64,000 nucleotides of DNA from Flavobacteriaceae bacterium UBA3159 (GCA_002364535.1 DEYL01000056.1:1-64000), one strand, 5' to 3'; shown: positions 1-10,021, numbered from the stretch's first letter. Notes: generated by a model not told the origin, from the sequence alone. Numbers and translations are program-made.

Positions 1-2306
1 AGGTAAGTTACTCAGGATATTATGGGACAACTGAGCTTCTAAATGTGCCAGACATGATGAATGCAGAGGAGTATAAAAATATGAGAGCTGAAGCTTTCAG
101 AAAGAATTCTTCTAGTGAATTTTCGTGGGATGGACAAACTGAATCTGACCTTTACATTCTATTTGACGGCGAACAAGCTTTAGTTGATAATTATACTGCT
201 GGAAAAGATTTCAGATATCTAGACGCTGTATTGCAGAAAGGCTCGCAACAGTCGCACCAAATTTCTGCTAGAGGTGGTACTGAGAAGACTGCTTATAACG
301 CATCCGTTGGTTACTTTAGTGAAGAGGGTATTGTTCCTGGAATGGACTATGAAAGAATTAATGCTCGATTAAATTTGGATCACAGAATAAATGACATGTT
401 TAAGTTTGGTATGTCAACCACACTTACTCAGGCCACTAATAACTGGGGATCTAACGCTGTAATGAATGAAGCATTAAGAAATTTACCAATTGGTAGACCT
501 TATCTGGATGATGGAGTTACACCAAGAATGTTTACATGGAACGACGGTATTGCTACCAACCCATTGGCAGAGATTGTACCGGGGGCATATATTGATGAAA
601 GACTTTCTACTAGAATATTCCTCCCTACATATCTTGAAGTAACATTCAATCCTGATCTTAAGTTTACAACCACTTTTGGTCCAGACTTACGTTTTGTGAG
701 AAGAGGAGAGTTTAGGGGTGCTGGGACAAATGATAATAGGATGGGTCCTGCAGATGCCGAAACTGAAACAAGAAGAGAACAAGGTTTCACTTTGGAAAAT
801 CTGATAACATATAACAAAGAAATTGGTCCTGGTAGGTTGAAAGTTACTCTACTTCAGTCTATTCAAGAGTTTACTAGTGAGACTGGTAAAGCTGAAGTGT
901 TAAATTTACCATATGAATCTCAATTGTGGTATAACATTGGAACTGCTGCTGTAAAAGGTAATTTAAGCTCTTCTTTATCAGAATGGCAATTACAGTCTTA
1001 CATGGGACGTGTTAATTATGACATTAATGGTAAATATTTATTTCAAGCCTCTATAAGGGGGGATGGTTCTTCGAGATTATCTGAAGGAAACAAATGGGCA
1101 TATTTCCCAGGTGTTTCTGCAGGTTGGAGAATCAATGAAGAGAGTTTCATGGCCGATGCTCCATTTGATGAATTAAAACTTCGTTTGTCTTATGGTGAGG
1201 TTGGTAACACAGCGATTAGTCCATATCAAACTCAAGGAGGTCTGGCTAGAACAGTCTACTCGTGGGGAGGCTCAAGTGCCTTTGGTTATAGAGTAAATGA
1301 TATTCCCAATGCAGAATTAGGTTGGGAAATTTCTAAAACTATTGATTTAGGTGTTGATTTTACACTAATGAATGGGAATATTTCAGGTACATTTGATGTT
1401 TATCAAACTAAAACTTCTGACCTGATATTAGCAAGAAATTTACCATGGACCTCTGGTTACGAGAGCGTTTTTCAAAACGTCGGTTCAACAGAAACCAACG
1501 GTGTTGAATTTGGAGTTAATGCTGTTATTCTTGACAACCCTGATGGCTTAAACTTTGATGTTAATTTTAATATTTCAAGTTATGACGAGAAAATTACAGA
1601 GCTAGCTCTTAAAGATGCAAGTGGTAATCCTGCTGATGATGTAGGTAATGAGTGGTTTATTGGTCAGCCTGTTCGTGTATTTTATAACTATGAATATGGT
1701 GGAATTTACAAAACAAGTGAAGCTGCTTCAGCACAATCTCTAGAGGGTAAAGTTCCTGGAGTAATTGCAAGAAAAGATTCTAATGGTGATGGACAAATCA
1801 CACCAGATGATAGAAGTATTTTAGGATCTGATGTTCCTGATTACTTTGGAGGTATAACAACTAATTTTAGTTATGGTAATTGGGATTTAAGTGCCTTTTT
1901 CTACTTCAAACAAGGACAGATGATCCAAAGTAACTTTCACAGAGGAAACAACTCTTTACAGGGAAGATATAACAACTTAGATGTTGACTACTGGACACCA
2001 GACAACCAGGATGCAAGATATCCCAGACCAAGTATTGGTAATGAGGGAGCCATAGATGGTGAATTACTTCAATATTTTGACGGTAGCTTTGTTAAGCTGA
2101 GAAATTTAACCTTAGGATATAATGTAGATTCAGAAGTAGCCTCTTCCATAGGAATGAGAAATCTTAGGGTATATCTTCAAGGACAAAACTTATGGTTTAG
2201 CTCTGATTATGAAACATTTGATCCAGAGATTGGAGCTCAAAGAATTGATAGTGGAGTTGCTCCATCTTCAAGCATGTGGGCATTTGGTGTTAGAGCTAAT
2301 TTTTAA
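1..2306 (+). CDS. SusC/RagA-family TonB-dependent outer-membrane receptor, 5'-truncated by the window edge
   Basis: The reading frame is open from the first codons of the window (first full codon at base 3, reading VSYSGYYGTTELL), so the true start, signal peptide, carboxypeptidase-like domain and most of the plug lie outside. What remains is about 768 residues of SusC-type beta-barrel: alternating aromatic strands, SusC-like stretches such as FSYGNWDLSAFFYFKQGQ, and a C-terminal Phe (RANF), as usual for outer-membrane barrels. Family knowledge: SusC proteins import oligosaccharides across the outer membrane using TonB energy, with a SusD lipoprotein as lid. The SusD gene follows after 18 bases, and a terminator closes the pair. 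It is a separate transport pair from the SusC/D at 10-15 kb, so it probably belongs to a locus lying mainly upstream of the window. The substrate cannot be told from sequence. Confidence 0.95.
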   Translation, partial: VSYSGYYGTTELLNVPDMMNAEEYKNMRAEAFRKNSSSEFSWDGQTESDLYILFDGEQALVDNYTAGKDFRYLDAVLQKGSQQSHQISARGGTEKTAYNASVGYFSEEGIVPGMDYERINARLNLDHRINDMFKFGMSTTLTQATNNWGSNAVMNEALRNLPIGRPYLDDGVTPRMFTWNDGIATNPLAEIVPGAYIDERLSTRIFLPTYLEVTFNPDLKFTTTFGPDLRFVRRGEFRGAGTNDNRMGPADAETETRREQGFTLENLITYNKEIGPGRLKVTLLQSIQEFTSETGKAEVLNLPYESQLWYNIGTAAVKGNLSSSLSEWQLQSYMGRVNYDINGKYLFQASIRGDGSSRLSEGNKWAYFPGVSAGWRINEESFMADAPFDELKLRLSYGEVGNTAISPYQTQGGLARTVYSWGGSSAFGYRVNDIPNAELGWEISKTIDLGVDFTLMNGNISGTFDVYQTKTSDLILARNLPWTSGYESVFQNVGSTETNGVEFGVNAVILDNPDGLNFDVNFNISSYDEKITELALKDASGNPADDVGNEWFIGQPVRVFYNYEYGGIYKTSEAASAQSLEGKVPGVIARKDSNGDGQITPDDRSILGSDVPDYFGGITTNFSYGNWDLSAFFYFKQGQMIQSNFHRGNNSLQGRYNNLDVDYWTPDNQDARYPRPSIGNEGAIDGELLQYFDGSFVKLRNLTLGYNVDSEVASSIGMRNLRVYLQGQNLWFSSDYETFDPEIGAQRIDSGVAPSSSMWAFGVRANF

Positions 2307-2324
2307 TAATAATTACAAAAAGAC

Positions 2325-3974
2325 ATGAAAAAATTTAGATTTTTATTTTCACTTTTCGCCATTGCAGCTTTCACATCATGTGAGGACTACTTGAATGAAG
2401 AGAACATAGGAAATGTGACAGCCTCTGGCTATTATACTACCGCTTCTGGACTTGAAGATGCGGTTAGAGCTACTTATGGCATTATGAAAGAGTTTTATGG
2501 ACCCGAAATTGGTTGGACAATGAGTGTATTTGGAACGGATACATATCGTGCCGGTGCCGATGGTAGTCATAAATATATGAATGATTATGCCGCACAACAC
2601 AACTCAGAAGCGCGGTACATGCGTGACACTTGGAAAATTTTTTACCGACAGGTAAATCAAGCTAATGCAGTTATAAAAAGAGCTGAAGGTGTTGAAGATA
2701 TGGATGCTACATTAAAAAGTAGAAGAATTGCTGAGGCAAAATTTTTAAGAGCCTTAGCATATTTTAACTTAGTTCGACACTATGGTGATATTCACCTCTC
2801 ATTGGAAGAAACCGAGGGTGTAGAGATTACTGCTAATAAAACTTCAGCAAGTGAAGTATATGCTGCAATAACCTCGGATTTAAACGATGCTATTAGCGGT
2901 TTGGAGGACAATCCAAGTGATTATGGACGTGCTTCTATACCCGCAGCTCAATTTTTATTAGCTAAAGTAAAACTTTCTCAACCATCTCCAGATGCTTCAG
3001 GAGCTGAGTCTTTAATGACATCTGTTATCAATAATCCAAGATTCAGTTTATTATCTGATTTCTCTGATTTGTGGAGTCTTGATAATGAAAGTAACTCAGA
3101 AGTCGTTTGGGCTATCCAAAATGCTAAGTCACAAGTTGATGAAGGATTAGACCGCTATGGACATCGTGGTCATTTATACTTTTTAATGGAGTATGATAAA
3201 AAACCAGCGATGACTCGTGATACTGAAAATGGTAGACCTTGGAAACGATTTAGACCAACAGAATTTTTAATGGATGTTATTTTTGCGGATAGACAAAATG
3301 ATTCACGATATGATAAGACCTTTAAGCATGTTTGGTATGCTAATGTTGGGAATGAAGGTGGACCAAACGGTGTTCCTGTTAAAAAAGGCGATACTGCGCT
3401 TTATATTCCAGGCCCAGGATTAGATAAAAATGGCGTTGATATGGATGCTTATTGGACTGAAGCAAAACAGAAAACTGTAAACTATGAGGTTTATACTTCC
3501 AATGAGTGGGATAGAAGAACATTTCCTTCACTTAATAAGTGGATTGATAACACTCGACCTAATCGTCAGCATACTCAAGGGCAAAGAGATTATTTGTTGA
3601 TGCGTTTGGCTGATGCCTATTTGATTAGAGCAGAGGCGCGTCTTGCTCAGGCTAACACTGCTGGCGCTGCAGATGACATTAATGTGATCAGAACTCGTGC
3701 TGCTTGGGATGCTAGTAAGGTAGCCGCAATGCAGATAACTGCTGCAGATGTTGATATTGATTTAATCCTAGACGAAAGAGCTCGTGAGCTTGTTGGCGAA
3801 GGCCACAGATGGTTTGACTTAAAAAGAACAGGTCAGCTTCTTTCCAGAGTAAGAGCCCATAATAGTGATGCGAAAGCAAATATTAAAGATCATCACATTG
3901 TTCGTCCAATTCCATTAAGTCAAATTGACAGAACAGATGGTGGATATGCACAAAACCCTGGATATGCTCAATAA
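2325..3974 (+). CDS. SusD/RagB-family nutrient-binding outer-membrane lipoprotein
   Basis: 549 residues. The N-terminus (MKKFRFLFSLFAIAAFTSC) is a lipoprotein signal peptide with the lipid-anchored Cys at residue 19. The body has the helical TPR-like SusD pattern: residues around EAKFLRALAYFNLVRHYGD in the first third, LMRLADAYLIRAEARLAQA in the last third, then LDERARELVGEGHRWFDLKR and a C-terminal RPIPLSQI..NPGY motif, all typical of RagB/SusD. It sits 18 bases behind the truncated SusC gene, so the two are co-transcribed. It would bind glycan at the cell surface and hand it to that SusC. A strong hairpin plus T-run about 25 bases after the stop ends the unit. Glycan specificity is unknown. 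Confidence 0.95.
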   Translation: MKKFRFLFSLFAIAAFTSCEDYLNEENIGNVTASGYYTTASGLEDAVRATYGIMKEFYGPEIGWTMSVFGTDTYRAGADGSHKYMNDYAAQHNSEARYMRDTWKIFYRQVNQANAVIKRAEGVEDMDATLKSRRIAEAKFLRALAYFNLVRHYGDIHLSLEETEGVEITANKTSASEVYAAITSDLNDAISGLEDNPSDYGRASIPAAQFLLAKVKLSQPSPDASGAESLMTSVINNPRFSLLSDFSDLWSLDNESNSEVVWAIQNAKSQVDEGLDRYGHRGHLYFLMEYDKKPAMTRDTENGRPWKRFRPTEFLMDVIFADRQNDSRYDKTFKHVWYANVGNEGGPNGVPVKKGDTALYIPGPGLDKNGVDMDAYWTEAKQKTVNYEVYTSNEWDRRTFPSLNKWIDNTRPNRQHTQGQRDYLLMRLADAYLIRAEARLAQANTAGAADDINVIRTRAAWDASKVAAMQITAADVDIDLILDERARELVGEGHRWFDLKRTGQLLSRVRAHNSDAKANIKDHHIVRPIPLSQIDRTDGGYAQNPGYAQ

Positions 3975-3998
3975 TTAAATTGAGAGTATTCTTAAAAT

Positions 3999-4023
3999 AA
4001 AACCGCCTTCGGGCGGTTTTTTT
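3999..4023 (+). terminator. Rho-independent terminator after the first susCD pair
   Basis: A CCGCC/GGCGG stem with a TTCG tetraloop, flanked by AAAA on the left and a run of eight T on the right. It begins about 25 bases after the SusD stop codon and points in the same direction. Confidence 0.9.
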
Positions 4024-4192
4024 ATTAATAATATTGCCAATTAGTTTATTTTCATACTAAAATTATTTTCAAAATAAGAACTATTTACTACACTAATAAA
4101 TTGCCTTTATTTCACTAAACTAGATACTTGACATTAAAATATCTTTTGCTTACTAAACTTGATTTATTAATTTAGAATTCAAAATCATTAAA

Positions 4193-4861
4193 TTGAACCC
4201 AAAAAAAATTATTCTACTTATACTATCTTTATTTAACTTAAAATGTGAAGATAAGTTAGACTATAAATCCAAAAATCAACTTATAGAAAGAACTGAATTA
4301 AACAACACCAATCCTAAAATATACTTAGACGAAAATAAAGTCACGGTAAAATGTCCAGAGGCTAAAATCGGATCAAAAGGTATAATTAACGGAGAGGAGT
4401 ACACGGTTATTAATGAAGAAAAACTAAGAGACATGATTTCTAATGGTGAAACCGTTCAATTTGTTTGTACTTCCAAAATAAATAATATGAGTTCCTTGAT
4501 TCAGAATAAAGAAAAATTCAATCAAGATATATCTAGTTGGGATACCTCTAACGTAACCAATATGCGAAGAATGTTTTTCTATGCCTTGAATTTCAATAAG
4601 AGCATTGAACTATGGGATACCTCCAATGTGAAAGATATGCGTGGCATGTTCACCTATGCTTACTCATTTAATCAAGATATTGGTCGATGGGAAGTCTCAA
4701 ATGTAAATTCGATGAGTAGCATGTTTGAGTACTCAGAATCGTTTAATCAAAATTTATCCAATTGGTGTGTTTCGAAAATTAAATTTGAGCCTGAACATTT
4801 CTCTGTAAGTTCAAGATTAGAAAAAAAAAATAACCCAGTTTGGGGAACTTGTCCGGATTAA
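4193..4861 (+). CDS. Small lipoprotein with DUF285 (BspA-like) repeats
   Basis: 222 residues if translated from TTG at 4193. No in-frame ATG exists before it (the frame closes at a TGA just upstream), so either TTG or a nearby ATT is used. The N-terminus is a short hydrophobic segment ending LFNLKC, a plausible lipobox. From about residue 115 there are three DUF285 repeats of the form W(D/E)(T/V)SNV..M..MF..., spaced about 25 residues apart. Such repeats occur on surface proteins of Bacteroidota, mollicutes and gut protists and are associated with binding or adhesion; no enzymatic role is known. The gene stands alone between a terminator and a convergent lyase gene. Most proteins of this family carry many more repeats, so this copy is short. 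Function unknown. Confidence 0.7.
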   Translation: MNPKKIILLILSLFNLKCEDKLDYKSKNQLIERTELNNTNPKIYLDENKVTVKCPEAKIGSKGIINGEEYTVINEEKLRDMISNGETVQFVCTSKINNMSSLIQNKEKFNQDISSWDTSNVTNMRRMFFYALNFNKSIELWDTSNVKDMRGMFTYAYSFNQDIGRWEVSNVNSMSSMFEYSESFNQNLSNWCVSKIKFEPEHFSVSSRLEKKNNPVWGTCPD

Positions 4862-4943
4862 ATGAATCAATTCCTATATATAGTTTTTACGTTCTAAAAG
4901 TTATATTTAAAATTACACAATGAATTTTTAATTAAGAATGAAA

Positions 4944-7145
4944 TTATTGAAATTTAAATTTTCCTTTTGGAAGTTCAACTTCAATAAATCCATCTGAAGT
5001 ACTTTTTATATTAATATTTTTATCAAATTTTACTCCAGAAAAGGAACTTCCCTTGAGCTTTAGTGTGCTTCCTTCACTGATCACTATTCCCTTAGATCCC
5101 TTGACATAAATGGTTAACGGACTGTCTGACTCAAAACCGAAACCATTGTTTAAGAAACTTGTTCCTGATTTTACAAAAAAAGAAGAAACAACTTTGTCTT
5201 TCTCTCTTGCCCAACAATAGTGACCCATAAAAGAGGAATTATCAAATTCAACTAGCTTATTATTGGTGCTTATCAAGTAATCTGTAAATGTTCCTTGGCT
5301 GAATTTGACCCCCTCAAACTGATTGGAAGAAAATTTCTCAAAATTAGGTTTAGAAACCAAATGATTATGAGGGAATATAAGTGTAGCTATTGATTTTTCA
5401 CCCTCACTATCTACAGAATATATCGAGGTAAGACGATTGTGATCAGGATATCCTGGATAACGGTCTTGAACTGCCGATGGTGATTTTTCAATTTTGACAG
5501 CATCAGGAGCTGATATGTAATAGAAAGTAACTTTTCCAGCCGCTGCAGACGGATAATGATCTATCGGTGCCGTGTACTCCCTGAGGTTTTCAGTTGTAAT
5601 AATATTGTTTTGACTTGCTGGATGTAAGTGATTATTCAGGTTGTCACCGGGATCTGTTTTTACCTGATCTAGGACCACAAAATATCCATTGGTATCGGGA
5701 GTTGTTTGAATCAAAATCAAACTTCTAGAGTGGTCTTTAAATCGAATGGCATTACCATCTTCTCCCTTGGCATAGTCCAAACCATCTGCTGTAATCCCTT
5801 CCGCAATTCCTGCTCCGGTAAATCCATCGTGATTTTCTCCATTTATAGTCAAAGTATTGTTGAGTTTGGCTGCACGAGTTGGTGCTCCCAATCTTCCTCC
5901 ATTAACCAACAATCGATTGCCTAATCCAGAAAGGGAAAGCCCATTGACTTCGTTGTGGGTATGCCACTCATTTTGAGACCTAATATTATATAGTACTGCG
6001 TGAAGTCCGCTTGCACTATCTTGTTTATCTCTGAAGAAAGCCCCCCCATTTTCATAAATTTGACTTGATGGTAAGAAAGGATCTGGAAGCTCTTTTTTTG
6101 GTACAATGTAGGTAAGTATATGACCATCAGCTGGAATACCGTCAAGATACCATGCTGCATAAGTTGCCGCCGCCTCATCGAAATTTACCACCCTTCGGTA
6201 AAGCAGAGAATTTCCTATGGTTTCAGTTGGGAGCATATCTCCAAAAATGGCCAGTTCTTTTGCAGGGTTGATACTAGATCCAAATTGCCAACGCATAAAC
6301 TTTTGTAATCTTTCATTGTTGTAATACCTTTTATCTATTCCTGTAAACTCAAGAACATCCATATACCCTGATTTAGAAATCCTACTGTCACCACCGCCAA
6401 CTCTTGACCAGGCATAGGTATTAGTTACTGGACTTACTCCATCGGGTGTAATTTGATTTATAAGCGCATTGAAGTAATTATCATCTTGTGAGACCCGATC
6501 TCCCTTGTATATATCCCATGTTCCATGGGTGCCATAACGTGCTGTTTTCCATGAGCCAGTTCTACTAACCCTAGAGATTCTCTCAGAAATGAGTTCTTCA
6601 CATTTTTTAATGTCTTCCAGAGACAGTGCATCATATACTATATCTAAAGCAAGGATAGCACAGAAAAATGCACCCATAGTAGGAACTACTTTACTCCAGC
6701 TGGAAGATTCTTCAATATCAAGTGTTGAATATCGATTCAAAATTACATCTTTTACTTTTTGGGCATATTCCTCACTTTTTCCATCATCTAATATGTAAGC
6801 TAAGGCTGCAGCACCAACATATTTTTGTAAGCTTCCATAATTATTACTTCCTGGTGCTTGAGTCACCCTTGATATAGCATCTTCTTTCATCGATTTCCAA
6901 GGATCGGTATTTGATTTTTCTCGGAGCGAGGCAAATAGTTCTTTTGAGACGATCAAAAAAGGATGATGGGTTTCTTTTTCTCCATTAGCGGTGGAAATAT
7001 TTCCAGAATTGTCGACTGTGTTTGTGTCTTTACCTGGATTATCATTAGAAGTACTTTCAGGGCTGCAGTTAAAATTAAACAACAAAAACAATAAGATTGG
7101 AATACATCTAAATGAAGGGAGGTAATTGATTTTTATATTTAACAT
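4944..7145 (-). CDS. Heparinase II/III-type polysaccharide lyase, lipoprotein
   Basis: 733 residues. Signal peptide with lipobox LFNFNC near residue 27, followed by a Ser/Thr/Asn-rich linker to about residue 60, then an (alpha/alpha) toroid region to about 340. A C-terminal beta-sandwich contains the family-typical segment NEWHTHNEVNGLSLSG (around residue 390), with His residues likely in the active site, followed by NRLLVNGG. The length and two-domain layout match heparinase II/III-like lyases (PL12, PL15, PL17, PL21 and relatives), which cleave uronate-containing chains by beta-elimination at the cell surface or in the periplasm. It is encoded opposite to the core locus and has no adjacent SusCD partner. 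The exact PL family and substrate are not decidable by eye; a glucuronate-containing polymer is inferred from the neighbourhood. Confidence 0.8.
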   Translation of the reverse strand: MLNIKINYLPSFRCIPILLFLLFNFNCSPESTSNDNPGKDTNTVDNSGNISTANGEKETHHPFLIVSKELFASLREKSNTDPWKSMKEDAISRVTQAPGSNNYGSLQKYVGAAALAYILDDGKSEEYAQKVKDVILNRYSTLDIEESSSWSKVVPTMGAFFCAILALDIVYDALSLEDIKKCEELISERISRVSRTGSWKTARYGTHGTWDIYKGDRVSQDDNYFNALINQITPDGVSPVTNTYAWSRVGGGDSRISKSGYMDVLEFTGIDKRYYNNERLQKFMRWQFGSSINPAKELAIFGDMLPTETIGNSLLYRRVVNFDEAAATYAAWYLDGIPADGHILTYIVPKKELPDPFLPSSQIYENGGAFFRDKQDSASGLHAVLYNIRSQNEWHTHNEVNGLSLSGLGNRLLVNGGRLGAPTRAAKLNNTLTINGENHDGFTGAGIAEGITADGLDYAKGEDGNAIRFKDHSRSLILIQTTPDTNGYFVVLDQVKTDPGDNLNNHLHPASQNNIITTENLREYTAPIDHYPSAAAGKVTFYYISAPDAVKIEKSPSAVQDRYPGYPDHNRLTSIYSVDSEGEKSIATLIFPHNHLVSKPNFEKFSSNQFEGVKFSQGTFTDYLISTNNKLVEFDNSSFMGHYCWAREKDKVVSSFFVKSGTSFLNNGFGFESDSPLTIYVKGSKGIVISEGSTLKLKGSSFSGVKFDKNINIKSTSDGFIEVELPKGKFKFQ

Positions 7146-7195
7146 AACAAACTATAAGTTTTTTGATATGATGAAATGAAATTTCTGATCTTTCG

Positions 7196-7393
7196 TTAGG
7201 TAATTTTTTTTTCCATGATTGACATGATGTGCTCATAAAACTCATCAGTAACCCTAAACCAATGACCGTTTTCTTCATGTAAGCTGTTGTCTCCTTTTCC
7301 GTTTTTTGAATGGAAATCCAATAAATGTTTTTTAAACCTTTTCAAGTCAGGAATATTATATACTCTACCATTGTCATCAACTATTGTAATCAT
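7196..7393 (-). CDS. Small conserved protein of unknown function
   Basis: 65 residues starting MITIVDDNGRVYNIPDL, charged and soluble, with a central DFHSKNGKGDNSLHEE and a C-terminal helix-like EFYEHIMSIMEKK. No signal peptide or membrane segment. The sequence looks like a short cytoplasmic protein common in Flavobacteriia, but I cannot assign a function. It lies between the lyase (50 bases downstream) and the GntP permease (68 bases upstream) on the same strand. It may be co-transcribed with either. Confidence 0.6.
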   Translation of the reverse strand: MITIVDDNGRVYNIPDLKRFKKHLLDFHSKNGKGDNSLHEENGHWFRVTDEFYEHIMSIMEKKIT

Positions 7394-7461
7394 TTATAGA
7401 AGTGTTTAATTCATATCTAAAACCAAACTACAAAAATGGGTAGAATTAATACTTAAAATAA

Positions 7462-8799
7462 TTAAAAAAAATTCCATATCGAATAACCGATGAAAACAAC
7501 TGCTAAACCAACCATACCCTGAAAAAATGTTCCTAGAGTATGAGTTTTGTATGCAGTTTTTACATCCATATCACTCATCTGAGAAACAATCCAAAAATAG
7601 GAATCATTTGCATGAGAAACTGTCATAGAGCCTACTCCAATAGCCATTATTGTCCAAACCTTTCCCATTTCACTCTCTAAACCTAACAATGGAAGTAGTG
7701 GAAAAATAACAGAAGATGCAGTAATAATTGCAACGGTAGAGGAACCTTGGGCTGTTTTGAGAAGTGCTGCAATTGCAAATGGGATCAAAATTCCAAGAGA
7801 TTCAAGTGATGTTATTTCTATTGCATAAGATTGCAGGGGAATAGTTTCAATGATGGTTCCCAAAGCCCCTCCCATCCCTGTAATTATTAAAATAGGAGCT
7901 GCCTGTTCTATCCCCTTCGAAATCGATTCATGAATAAAGCTTCTCTTGTTAGAGTTTACTAATCTGAAGGCAAAAAGCATTCCCACCCCCAAAGCTATGG
8001 TTGGACTCGTTATAAGCCTAAGATAGGACATCCCCATAGCACTGCATGGTAGAAAGGTCAAAAGTCCCCCGATACACATCAAAAGAATGGGGATAAGAAT
8101 TGGAAGAATGGCCATCATAAAAGGTGGTAGATTTTTTTGATGCATTCCAGGGTTGGTATACTGTATATCTTTTTTGTGTTTTATTTTATGGCTTTTTTTG
8201 ATAAAGTAATTGCCATAAGCACCACCTACAAGAATAAGAATAAAGGCAATTATACCCCCAACAGCGATTAACAGAATTAAATTTTCAAGATTTAAATTTG
8301 CAGCTGCAGCTAAAGGTCCAGGAGTAGGGGGAATCAGTACGTGAGGTGCAAAAAGCCCTGTAGACAAGGCAACTGTAAGTCCTGCTAAGGGAGTATTCGT
8401 TTGTTGGGAAAGGGTCTTATTGAGTTGAGATAAGATAACAAAGGCTGCATCACAAAAAACAGGAATTGAAACCAAGTAGCCAATAAAACTCACCGAGTAG
8501 GGCAGGGGAAGCCGATTGAGATGTTTAAGCACCCATTTAGCGATTGAGAGAGTTGCATGGGAGCGTTCAAGGACAACCCCAATAATAGTTCCGAATAATA
8601 TCAATAGCCCAATATTCTTTACTATTTTACCGAAGCCTTCTTTAATAAACTCTAAAGCCTCTAAAGGAGGAATATTCAACAAGAATGCTAAAAATAAAGC
8701 AGCAGTAAATAGAACTAGAAAGGGATGCCATTTTGTATAAGAGGTTCCCAATATGATCCATAAAATGGCTAAAAATATACTTGTTAAAGAAAATATCAT
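7462..8799 (-). CDS. GntP-family permease (gluconate/glycerate-type proton symporter)
   Basis: 445 residues, strongly hydrophobic throughout with about 12 membrane segments. GntP hallmarks are visible: SIPVFCDAAFVIL (around residue 110) and HVLIPPTPGPLAAA (around residue 153), plus the conserved HANDSYFW near the C-terminus. The family imports gluconate, ketogluconates, fructuronate or glycerate with protons. The start codon overlaps the stop of the glycerate kinase gene by four bases, so the two are translationally coupled. That pairing makes glycerate, or a sugar acid degraded to glycerate, a reasonable substrate, but this is inference. Control is expected from the operator-bearing region upstream of the kinase gene. 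Confidence 0.9.
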   Translation of the reverse strand: MIFSLTSIFLAILWIILGTSYTKWHPFLVLFTAALFLAFLLNIPPLEALEFIKEGFGKIVKNIGLLILFGTIIGVVLERSHATLSIAKWVLKHLNRLPLPYSVSFIGYLVSIPVFCDAAFVILSQLNKTLSQQTNTPLAGLTVALSTGLFAPHVLIPPTPGPLAAAANLNLENLILLIAVGGIIAFILILVGGAYGNYFIKKSHKIKHKKDIQYTNPGMHQKNLPPFMMAILPILIPILLMCIGGLLTFLPCSAMGMSYLRLITSPTIALGVGMLFAFRLVNSNKRSFIHESISKGIEQAAPILIITGMGGALGTIIETIPLQSYAIEITSLESLGILIPFAIAALLKTAQGSSTVAIITASSVIFPLLPLLGLESEMGKVWTIMAIGVGSMTVSHANDSYFWIVSQMSDMDVKTAYKTHTLGTFFQGMVGLAVVFIGYSIWNFF

Positions 8800-9932
8800 A
8801 ACCTCTTGTTTTTCAATTTAAACGCTTCAAGAACTTCCAAAAGCTTTACTTCAAGAAGATGGGGTGCTTTTTTGAGAGCTTCCCCCAAGGACATATTCTC
8901 GGGTTGGGAGTTATAAATCTTAACATGTGACATGTTGGGGAGCCTACTCATGTGGGTTTGACCAGCAATAATTAGGGTAGGGATTTTTTGTTTTTGGGTC
9001 AGTTTAGCTATTTTAAAGGGTAGCTTTCCAAATAGGCTCTGACTGTCAAAAGATCCCTCGCCAGTCAATACCAAATCCATTTCACCAATTTGTTGAGTTA
9101 ACCCCGTAAGTTTAGCTAACAAATCAAATCCGTATACTAGCCTGGCTCCCAAAAGTCCATATAGACCGGAACTCACCCCTCCAGCAGCACCACCTCCTTT
9201 TATTGACCTGATCTCGACTCCATATTGACCCTCCACCACATCAGCGAATTGGTTGCCTGCGAATTCAAGCTGATCAATCATCTCTTTAGAGGCACCTTTT
9301 TGGGGGGCATAAATTTGCGCTGCTCCTTGTTTTCCTAGCAATGGATTTTCAACATCACAGGCAATAATCCATTCTGTTTGGGAGACTCTTGCGTCCATTT
9401 TTGACAAATCAATGTGATTTAGTTTAGATATGGCAGCGCCTCCCTGAGGTAACCTTTTATTATTTTTATCTAATAAAAAGCCGTTTAAAGCACTGATAAT
9501 TCCACTTCCAAAATCATGAGTAGCACTTCCTCCAATACCTAAGTAAATTTTGTTGCATCCTTGATCTAATGCATTAAGAATCATTTTACCAGTTCCCCAA
9601 GTCGAAGTGATTAGCGGATTTAATTCTGATTGTTTTAGGCAACCAAGACCTGCTGTTTGTGACAACTCTATCCAAGCACTCTTTTGGTCACTGAATAAAA
9701 AATAAGTAGTGTTTATTGGACGAAACAATGCGTCCACTGCAATGCATTTTTTGATTATTCCCGCTGAATGATTTTCCAATACCTTTAATGCTCCCTCACC
9801 ACCATCGGAAAATGGCATTACTTTACATAAGCTTTCCGTAAAAACTTTTTTTACCGAGTTTTTCATTATCAACGCTACCTCTTCTGCAGTCATGCTTCCT
9901 TTAAATGAATCAGGTATTAGCAGAATTTTCAT
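8796..9932 (-). CDS. glxK: Glycerate kinase, type I (GarK/GlxK family)
   Basis: 378 residues, the normal length for the family. Seen motifs: LLIPDSFKGSMTAEE at the N-terminus, MPFSDGGEGALKVL (around 40), IYLGIGGSATHDFGSG (around 130) and LTGEGSFDSQSLFGK (around 285), all diagnostic of the GarK/GlxK fold. The enzyme phosphorylates D-glycerate with ATP to 2-phosphoglycerate in the cytoplasm. It is the first gene of a two-gene unit with the GntP permease and is divergent from the SusC gene at 10158. The 225-base gap between them carries two operator-like palindromes, so it is probably induced together with the polysaccharide locus. A glycerate step is not otherwise needed by the KDG pathway in this window, so its metabolic link is open. 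Confidence 0.92.
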   Translation of the reverse strand: MKILLIPDSFKGSMTAEEVALIMKNSVKKVFTESLCKVMPFSDGGEGALKVLENHSAGIIKKCIAVDALFRPINTTYFLFSDQKSAWIELSQTAGLGCLKQSELNPLITSTWGTGKMILNALDQGCNKIYLGIGGSATHDFGSGIISALNGFLLDKNNKRLPQGGAAISKLNHIDLSKMDARVSQTEWIIACDVENPLLGKQGAAQIYAPQKGASKEMIDQLEFAGNQFADVVEGQYGVEIRSIKGGGAAGGVSSGLYGLLGARLVYGFDLLAKLTGLTQQIGEMDLVLTGEGSFDSQSLFGKLPFKIAKLTQKQKIPTLIIAGQTHMSRLPNMSHVKIYNSQPENMSLGEALKKAPHLLEVKLLEVLEAFKLKNKRL

Positions 9933-10021
9933 TTTATATTATTTTGATATTTTAGGTGATATTACATTTTAATATTAAAAAAAATCAATATATAATTGAA
10001 ATAATTCCTATATTGTGTACC

